From Mesorhizobium sp. 113-3-3 (lineage in GTDB: Bacteria > Pseudomonadota > Alphaproteobacteria > Rhizobiales > Rhizobiaceae), in contig NZ_AP023243.1 in NCBI RefSeq assembly GCF_016756495.1, positions 992,001 to 1,056,000 on the forward strand: DNA of 64,000 nucleotides, read 5' to 3'. Numbering within the stretch: the stretch's first letter is position 1; each line of letters begins with the position of its first letter. A program made the position numbers and the translations under genes. Below the pieces are notes generated by a model. That model did not search any database, was not told where the DNA came from, and saw only the letters and a list, made by a program, of their open reading frames with translations. Of the stretch, positions 9,801 to 18,800 are shown in pieces.

Positions 9801-12800
9801 CGACGGCACCTACAATTTCACCGGTACGACGACACTCTCGAACAACACCGGCCAAGGCCTGCTCGTCGGCGGCGCCGGAACCTATGGATTCGAGACGCTC
9901 GACGCCAAGAACAATGGCGCCCAGGGCGTCTTTGTCACCTCGCTCGGCGCCGCAAAACTGACGATAACGGGCGGCACGATTTCGGGCAACGGCCTCCAGG
10001 GCGTGCTGATCCAAAGTCTCGGGCTTGGCAACGGTACCGAACTCGATGTCACGCTGGACTCGGTGAGCCAGACCGGCGGACAGAATGCCATCGGCCTGTC
10101 CCACACCAGCGGCAATTTCTCCGTCACCGGCACGACGACGGCCTCCAACACGCTTTTTGACGGCATTTTCATAGGAGACAGCTCCGCCACCGTCGATTTC
10201 GGCGGCGCGGTCACCATCACCCAGCCATCCCGCGACGGCATCCGCCTGTTAAACAACACAGGCACGATCAGCTTCCACGGCACGACGACGATCACAAATC
10301 CGGGCGCCTTCAACAGCGCAATCAGGGTCGGAAACAGTGGCCCAGTCCACTTCGCCGATGTCGACGTCACCGGGCTGATCGGCGGCAGGAGCGGGCTCAG
10401 CGTCTCGGGGACATCGGTCTTCACCGCGACCACGCTCGATGTCACCGGCACCGGGACCTCGACCGGCATCGACCTCTCCGGCACCAATGGCGGCTCGGTG
10501 ACCATCGGCAGCGGCGTCATTTCCGCCGGCACCGGCGTGCAGATGGGCACCAATGGCCAGGTCGGCACCACCGCCAACACGACATTCTCGTTCGGTGCCG
10601 CCGGCGGCGCCGTCATCACCGGCACGACGGCGTCGCTCGACATGCGGGGCCTGTCGCCAGGCAGCGGCACCTATGCCTTCAACACCACGGTGCTGAACGG
10701 TCCGCAGCTGTTCGACATCGCCAATGTCATCTTCGTCGGCGCCGCCAGCACCAACGCTGGTGACGGCTCCAGCGTCAACGACCTGATCAACGCCACCGCG
10801 GCGGACGCCCTGGCGGCTCCCGCCAACACGATCTTCGTGCTGGTCAACAACGGGACCGGAAACATCAACACGGATGCCGACGGCTTTACGCTTGCCGACG
10901 GCCAGTCGATCGTTTCCTTCGCCAATGGCGCCTCGGTGAGCCTTGGCGCGCCGCCCGCCAATGTCACCGGCACGAATGTCATCAGCGGCACGCAATTCCA
11001 GGCCGATCCTTTCGGCAATGGCGGTGCGACGCTCAACAATTCGGCCGGCAACACCATCGATCTTGCCAACGGCAACCTCGTCGCCAACCTCACCGTCAGC
11101 AGCTCCGCCACCGCAATCGATGGAACGGGCATCGCTGGCGCAACGATCAACGGCGTGACGGTCAGCAGCGCCGCGACAGGCCTCGTCCTCGACGGCGTGA
11201 CCGGCACGGTGACGGTCGGCGGTCTCAATGTCCAGAATGCGAGCCAGACCGGCATCGCGCTTGTCGGTTCGAGCGCGATGGTCAATTTCACCGGCAACAC
11301 GAAGATCGCCAACGCCACCAGTGTCGGGCTGTTCGCCAACAATTTCGACGGCACCGCCAGCTTCGACGATCTTGACGTCACCGGCGGCGGCACAGGCGTC
11401 GGCATCGTCGCCGGCTCGAGCGGAACCATGACGTTCGGGACCGGGAGTTCCATCGCCGGTACGATCAGCAACGCCTTCTCGATCACCAACTCCACGCCCA
11501 ACGTCACCTATAACGGCACCATCAGCCAGACCGCTGCTGCAAGCGCGGTGAGAATTTCCAACATGACCGGCGGCACCGCCACCTTCGGCGGAAAGATCAC
11601 CGCCAGCACCGGTGCGGCCAATGCGATCGACCTGACCGGCAACACCGGCGGCACGGTCAACTTCAATGGCGGTCTCGACCTGACGGCCGATGGCGGCTTC
11701 GCCTTCAGCGCCGTCGGTGGCGGCACGCTGACGGTGACCGGCTCCAGCAATACCGTGGCGACCGGTCTCGGGCCGGATGAAAAGGGCATCCAGATCGCCG
11801 GCATGACGATCGGCGCGGCCGGGGTGAACTTCTCCAGCGTTGCCGTGGACGGCTCGGGCGGCGGCGTTTCGACCGGCATCGCCATTTCCAACACCAGCGG
11901 CGGCAACGTCACCTTTGGCGGCGTCGACCTGTATCGCATCAGCGGCGTCGCCATCAGCCTCAACAATGTCAGCGGCACCTACAGCTTCAACGGCACGACC
12001 AAGGTCGACACCGTGGTGGGCGGCGGCGCCGGCTTCCTGGTTCAGAACAGCGCCGCGACCGTCAATGTCGGCAATCTCGTCACCACGAATATTGCCGGCG
12101 CCGATGTCAGCCTGGCCAACAACACCGGCACGATCGGCATTGGCGGCACCATCACCAACAGCGGCTCGGGCGACGGCGTCGTCGTCTCCGGCGGCAGCGC
12201 GGCGATCACGGTGTCGGCGGCCATATCCAGTTCGGCGACCGCACCGGGCACGGCGGTCAAGGTCGACGGCATCACCGGCGGCTCGGTGGCCTTCAGCGGC
12301 GCGGTCAATTCGACCGGGACCGGGACAGGCGTGTCGGTCTCGAACACCGCCGGCGGCAGCAGCGTCGGCTTCGGTTCGGTGACCGTGTCGGGTGCCGCCG
12401 GCAACGGCATCGACATATCAGGCAATGCCGGCTCGGTAACGTTCGCCGGCACGACCGGCGTGACGCTGGGATCGGCCGCCAACGCCGCCGGCATCAATTT
12501 CAGCGGCACCAATGCCAATGTCACCTTCGGCGCGACCAACGTGACCATGGGCGCCGGCGCCGGCCAGACCGGCATCGACTTCACGGGTTCTTCCACGACG
12601 GCCGGTTTCGGCGTGACAACTATCACCGGCACCGGCATTCTCACCTCGCGCGGCATCGACCTGTCGTCGACGACGGGCAACAAGACCATCACCTTCCAGC
12701 GCGGCTCCAGCATCACCAATCTCGGCATCGGTGTTGAACTGGCGCACGATCTCACCACCGCGACCTCGGCCAATGCCAACTTCACCTTTGGTGACGGCAA

Positions 12801-15800
12801 TTCGGCCGACGGGCTGCAGTCCACCATCAGCGCCACGGCCGTTGGCGCCTACACCGTCAACACGGTCGGGCTCAATCCGGCATCCGGCAACTACGATTTC
12901 GACGACGTGTTCTTCACCGGCAACGCCAATCTGGCGTCGGCGGTCGGCGTGGTCACCTTCGTCTCGCAGTCGGGTGGCGTCATCGCCGCCGGCACGGACG
13001 GGCTCAGCATGTCGGTGAACACGATCTCGGTCGCCGCCGCCGATGCCCTGGCCGGCACGCAGACCTTCGCCTTCGTCGGCACCGTCGATCTCAGCGGCAC
13101 GCCGTTCACGCTCGATTCGGGCCAGTCGATCACCGGCTTCGGCAACAGCAGCTCCATCCTCGTCTCCGGCACCATCCAGCCGGTCAATGTCCAGGGCAAT
13201 CTCGGCGCCACCGGCGGCAACGTCACCGGCAATGAGGGCGTGGTCACCGGCACGGGCGGCTTGCTGAATCTGCTCGGCAACAATCAGGTGCGCGACACCG
13301 CCTTTGATTTCAGCGGCGCCATCGGCTCGGTCTTCACCATCGACCAGAATGCCGGCGGCTTCAACAATGCCGGTGGTATCGTCATCGAAGGCGTCACGGT
13401 CAGCAATGTCGCCAGCGGCAGCTTGGCGTTCAATGTCACCAGCCTCGACACCAACCTGTCGATCGCCAACAACAATATCAACGTTGCCGGCACGCTGCTC
13501 AAAGTCACTGGCGGCACCGGCAACATAACGCTGACGCGCGGCACCTTGCCGAACAGCGCTACGGCAGGGACGCTGACCGGCGGTGGCGTCAACATCGATA
13601 GCCGCACCGGCGGCCTGGTCAATTTCACCGACAAGGTGACCGTCAACGGCAATGGTGTCTCGCTCACCAACAACACCGGCTCCACCGTCACCTTCGCCGA
13701 TGTCGATATCACCACCAACGGCGCGGCGGCGTTCACTGCAACAGGCGGCGGCGCGGTCAATGTCACGACCGGCACGATCAACGCCACGAATGCGCAAGCG
13801 GTGGCGCTTGACGGCATCACGGCCGGCATCAATTTCGCCTCGACCAGCGCGACATTCGCTTCCGGCAACGGCATCGACCTGCAGAAACTCAGCGGCACGG
13901 CGAGCTTCGGCACCGGCACGCTGACCAATACCGGGTTGGGCACGTCGTTCAATGTCGGCTCGGCGACCGCGCTCAGCGGCGGCAACGCGACGATTTCCTA
14001 TGGTGGTACGATCGCCACCAACGGCGCCGGCGCCGCGGTTTCGATCCAGAGCATGACCGGCGGCTCGGTGACGCTGTCGGGCAACCTCGCCGACAGCAAC
14101 GCGACGGCTGGCGGCAACATCCTCATCGCCGGCAATGACTCGGCCACGATCACCTTCTCGGGCTCGAGCAAGGTGATCAGCTCGGGCGCGACCGACGGCG
14201 TCAACATCGGCTTCCCCGGCGGCTTCCCGTTGGGCACCCCAAGCGCGAATACGAACTCCGCGATCAACTTCACCGGCGGCGGCCTCGACATAACGACGAC
14301 GACGGGCGACGGCTTCGAAGCCATCGGGGATGTCGTCAATTTCCCGCCCGGCCCGCCTTCCACCATCACCGTCTCCGGGACCGGCAACAAGGTCAACTCC
14401 GGCGCCGACGGCCTCGTGGTTGTCGGCACGAATGTCGGCGCCAGCGGCATGACCTTCGACAGCATCACGGCGACGTCGACCAACAATGCCGCCGGCGTGT
14501 TGCTGCAGGCTGCCGATCTTGCCGGCGACGTCAACATTGGCGGGTTGAAGGACACCGGCTACATCGGTGCCTCGCTGGCCGGCCTGAGCGGCGCGGGCGT
14601 GGTCAATTTCACCGGCACGACCGATCTGGACGTCAGCTACGAAGGCTTCGAGATCGGCGGTCAGGTCGGCACCGTAAACATCGCCAATGTCGCCGGATCC
14701 ACCTTGACCATCGATGGCAGTCAGATCGGCATTGCGCTCGCCGTCCTCCAGACCGGGACCGTCAACGTTGGCGGCAATGGCGGCAGCGCCAGCATCGGCG
14801 CGACGACAAGCACCACCGGTTCGGCCATAACCCTGTCCGGTGGCAACAACCTTGTTTCCGGTACGCTGAACTACAACGGCTCGATCAAGGTCGATACGGG
14901 CACGGTGCTGCAAGCCGGCGGCGGCGACTGGACCCATCTGAACATGAGCGGTTCGGTCGTTTCGACGACAGCAGTAGCCCTGCCGGGGACAGCGGCTTTC
15001 GTCTTCAGCGGCAACGCCGAGGGCGTGTACAATATTTCGAGCACGATCGATCATACCGGCACGGCCGTCGGCGTGCTGTTCGACGGATCGTCCGAGGGAA
15101 CGGTCACCTTCTCCGGCACGTCGAAGATATTCAACACCAGCAGCGGCACCAACGACGCCATCGTCAAGGCCCCCAGCATCGGCGCGGGCCAGGGCACGGG
15201 TACGCTCAACTTCACCAATGGCGGCCTCGTCATCACCACCTCGAGCGGCGCCGGCTTCACCGCCAGCACCCTCAGCCCCGGCACGGTCAGCGTCAGCGGT
15301 ACAGGCAACTCGATCACCACCGGCACGGGCACGGCGCTCAAGCTCGACGGCGCGACGGTCGGCGCGGGCGGCATCAATTTCGATACGATTTCGAGCAATG
15401 GCGCGGCGACCGGCATATCGCTCAACAATGTCAGCGGCGGCACGCTCAATCTCGGCGCGGTCAACCTGCAGAACATCACCTCGCGCGGCGTCGATGTCTC
15501 CGGCACGCTCGGCTCGACGCTGAATTTCACCAGCCTCAATATCGGGCTCAATGCCGCGAGCGCCGTCGGGCTCGATCTCAACGGCGCCGCGCTCGGCGCG
15601 AGCAACATCACGGCGGGCGATTTCGACGTCGACGGCGGCAGCTTCGCCGGCACGATCGGCATCGACATGGCCGGCACGACCGGCACCGGCACGATCCAGC
15701 TCGGCGACACCGTCAACAACAACCCCGGCCCTGCCGGCCAGACCTCGACCATCGCCAATGTCGGCTATGGCGTGCAGTTCTCCAGCGCCACCAACGCCAA

Positions 15801-18800
15801 GCTGGTGTTCGGCGACGGCCAGGGTCCGGCCGAATCGTCGATCGCGACCACCGGCGGCCAGGTCATCCACGCCACCGACACTTTGCCGACCAACGGCGAC
15901 TACAATTTCAACGACGTCAATTTCACCGGCGATACCGCGAACCTGGCGTCGATCAGCGTCTACTACGTCACCGCGGGCGGCACCGGCGATGGCAGCCTCG
16001 CCAATCCGGGTAGCTATCTGGGAGCACAGGCGTCCACCGCCAATGTCGTGGTGCTGATCGACCAGAACGTCAACGGCGCCCAGGAAACCATCGACCTCAG
16101 CGGCACCACGTTCAACCTCGATGACGGGCAGGTGCTGCTCGCGTTCAAGAGCGGCGACGCGGCCGTCGACGTCTCGACGCTTGGCGTCGACACCAGCGGC
16201 GGCGCATCCGCGGCGTTCCACTTCACCACGGTGCAGAATTCGCCGATCATCGCGGCGCCGGGCGGCATCGACACGCTGCGCCCGATCCTGCAGAGCAACA
16301 ACGCCACCTCGGTGATCAACTTTGCCACCAGCGGCACAGGCACCTTCACCGGCGGCATCGAGAACCTGATCGTCCGCAATCTCGGCAGCGGCGCCGGCGT
16401 TGCCGTCAATGCGGCGGGCGCCTCCAACTTCATACTCCGCAACAACGACATCGCCGCTGGGGGCAATGCACTCAACTTCGCCACGACCGGCGCGCCGGCC
16501 AATACGCTTCTGCTTTCCATCGACGGCAACACGCTCAGGTCGACCGCGTCCGGTCTGGCGGCGTCCTTCTCCGGCCAGAACATCAGCGCGACGGACAATT
16601 CGATCGCGATCAGGTCGTTTGCCGGCAATAAAGTGACCGGCGGCGCCGGCAGCGGCGGCATCGTGTTCAACAATGTGCGCTTCGATTCCGACGGCGCCGG
16701 CGGCACCGTCAGCGCCGGAACGCTCGCAATGGGTAATCCCGGCGCGCGGATCCAGGGCAATGGCCTGAGCTTCACCAACACCAGCGGCACCCTTGATCTG
16801 GGGCAACTCAACCTCGCCAACACCGGCGGCACCGGCGTCCTGGCCAACACCAAGGGCGCCGGCACGATCTTCACGCTGAACAGCAGCGCCGGCGTGGTCG
16901 CCACCAACAGCGGCGCGGCGTTCAACCTCGATCCGCTGACCGTCAACATGACGTTCTCCAGCGTGAGTGCCAGCAGCGGCGCCAGCGGCATCATCTTCGA
17001 CGGCGTGGCCGGCACCTTCACCGTCACCGGCGCGACGAGCATTTCCAGCACGACGGGCTTCGGCATCGACGCCATCAACACCAACACCGGCACCTTTAAT
17101 TTCAACACGGTGGCGGTGAACAACGCAGCCGCGACCGGTGGCGGCATCCATGTCGCCTCCGGCACGCTCAACGTCACCGGCCTCGCCAACATCGACACGA
17201 CGAGCGGCATCGGTCTGTCGCAGAACGGTGGCACGACCAGCTTCACCGGTGGCCTGACCATCGACACCACCACCGGCACCGGCATCTTCGGCAATGGTGG
17301 CACCATAGGCATCACCGCCACCGCCGGCGCCGAGACCGTGAACTCGACCCTCGGCCAGGCGATCGACCTCGGCAGTATGCAAGCCAACATCGCGCTGGAT
17401 TCGACCTCGTCGGGCGGCGGCGGCGACAATGTCAGTCTGGTACTAGTCGACGGCGCGCTGAATCTCGGCTCCGGCACGTTGACGGGCGCAACGAGTAGCT
17501 CGTTCAACGTGAACGGAGGCACGGCGGCAGTCAGCTATTCCGGCAACATCACCAAATCCTCTGGATCTGGCGCGGCTGTTATTGTGCAGGGTCGGTTGGC
17601 CGGTGCCGGTCTCGTCGCGCTGAGCGGCAACTTGACCTCCAACGTAAACGGCATCGTGCTAAGCGCCAATTCCGGCGGCACCGTCACCGTCTCGGGCGCA
17701 TCCAACAATTTTACGGGTGCGGGATTTGGTATCGCGATCACTGGCAACAGTGGCGGCACTTACAACATCAACGGCGCAAGCTACACGATCGGCATGACCG
17801 GCGGCGGCACTGGTGTGAGCATCTCCGGCAACAGCAGCCCGGTGACAATGAATTTCGGCGGCGGCCTGGCGATCACCACCGCGGCGGGAGCGGGCTTCTC
17901 CGCCACCGGCGTCGGCACGCTCAACGTCACCGGCTCCAGCAATACGATCTCGACCGGTTCGGGCACCGCGCTCAGCCTCAACGGCCTCACCGTCGGCGCC
18001 GGTGGCGTGAACTTCTCCAGCGTCTCGGCCAATGGCGCCGCGACCGGCATTTCGCTGACCAATGTCATTTCGTCGGGCGGCGGCACGATCGCGCTCGGCA
18101 CGGTCAACCTGCAAAACATCACCTCGCGCGGCGTCGATGTCACGGGCACGCTGGGTGTGGCGCTGTCCTTCAACGATCTCGACATCGGCCTGAACAGCTC
18201 GACCGGCGTGGCCTTCGACCTCAACGGCGCGGCGATCAACGCGGCGATAACGGCAAACGATTTCGATGTCACCAACGCGGCCGCCGCCGGCACCTCGATC
18301 GGCGTCGACCTGCAGGGCGCAAGCGGCGGCCAGACGGTGCGCCTGGGTGACACCGTGGTCGGTGGCAACAGCTCGAGCATTGCCGGCGTCAACACCGGCG
18401 TCTTCCTCAACTCGACGACGAACCTCGCCTTCGTCTATGGCGACGGCGAATCGGCGACCGACCAGCTCTCGACCATCAGCGCCAATGTCGGCATCGACGC
18501 TTCCAGCGCGCCGGTGGCCGGCACCTACAATTTCCAGGACGTGAACTTCCAGTCGAGCCCCGGCCTCGGCTTCGGCATCGGCAAGATCTATTTCGTCGGC
18601 GCCAGCGCGACCGGCGACGGCACCGGCCGCGACCAGAACAATCTGGCGACGCTTTCGACGGCCGAAGCGGCGTCGGTCGCCAGCGACATCCTCGTCCTCG
18701 TCAACGATCAAGGTGTCATCACCGCACAGGGCACCAATGGCAACGACACGCTGGTGCTGCTGGCCAGCGAACAGGTGCGCGGCTTCGACAATGGCAACAT

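Noticed and set aside
12418-17382. A 1,654-codon open frame on the minus strand inside the giant gene (others at 7030-9519 and 17659-21468)
   Set aside because: Antisense shadow of the G/C-ending codons of the giant gene; the product is an Arg/Ala/Asp-rich chain without domains, and no ribosome site precedes it.
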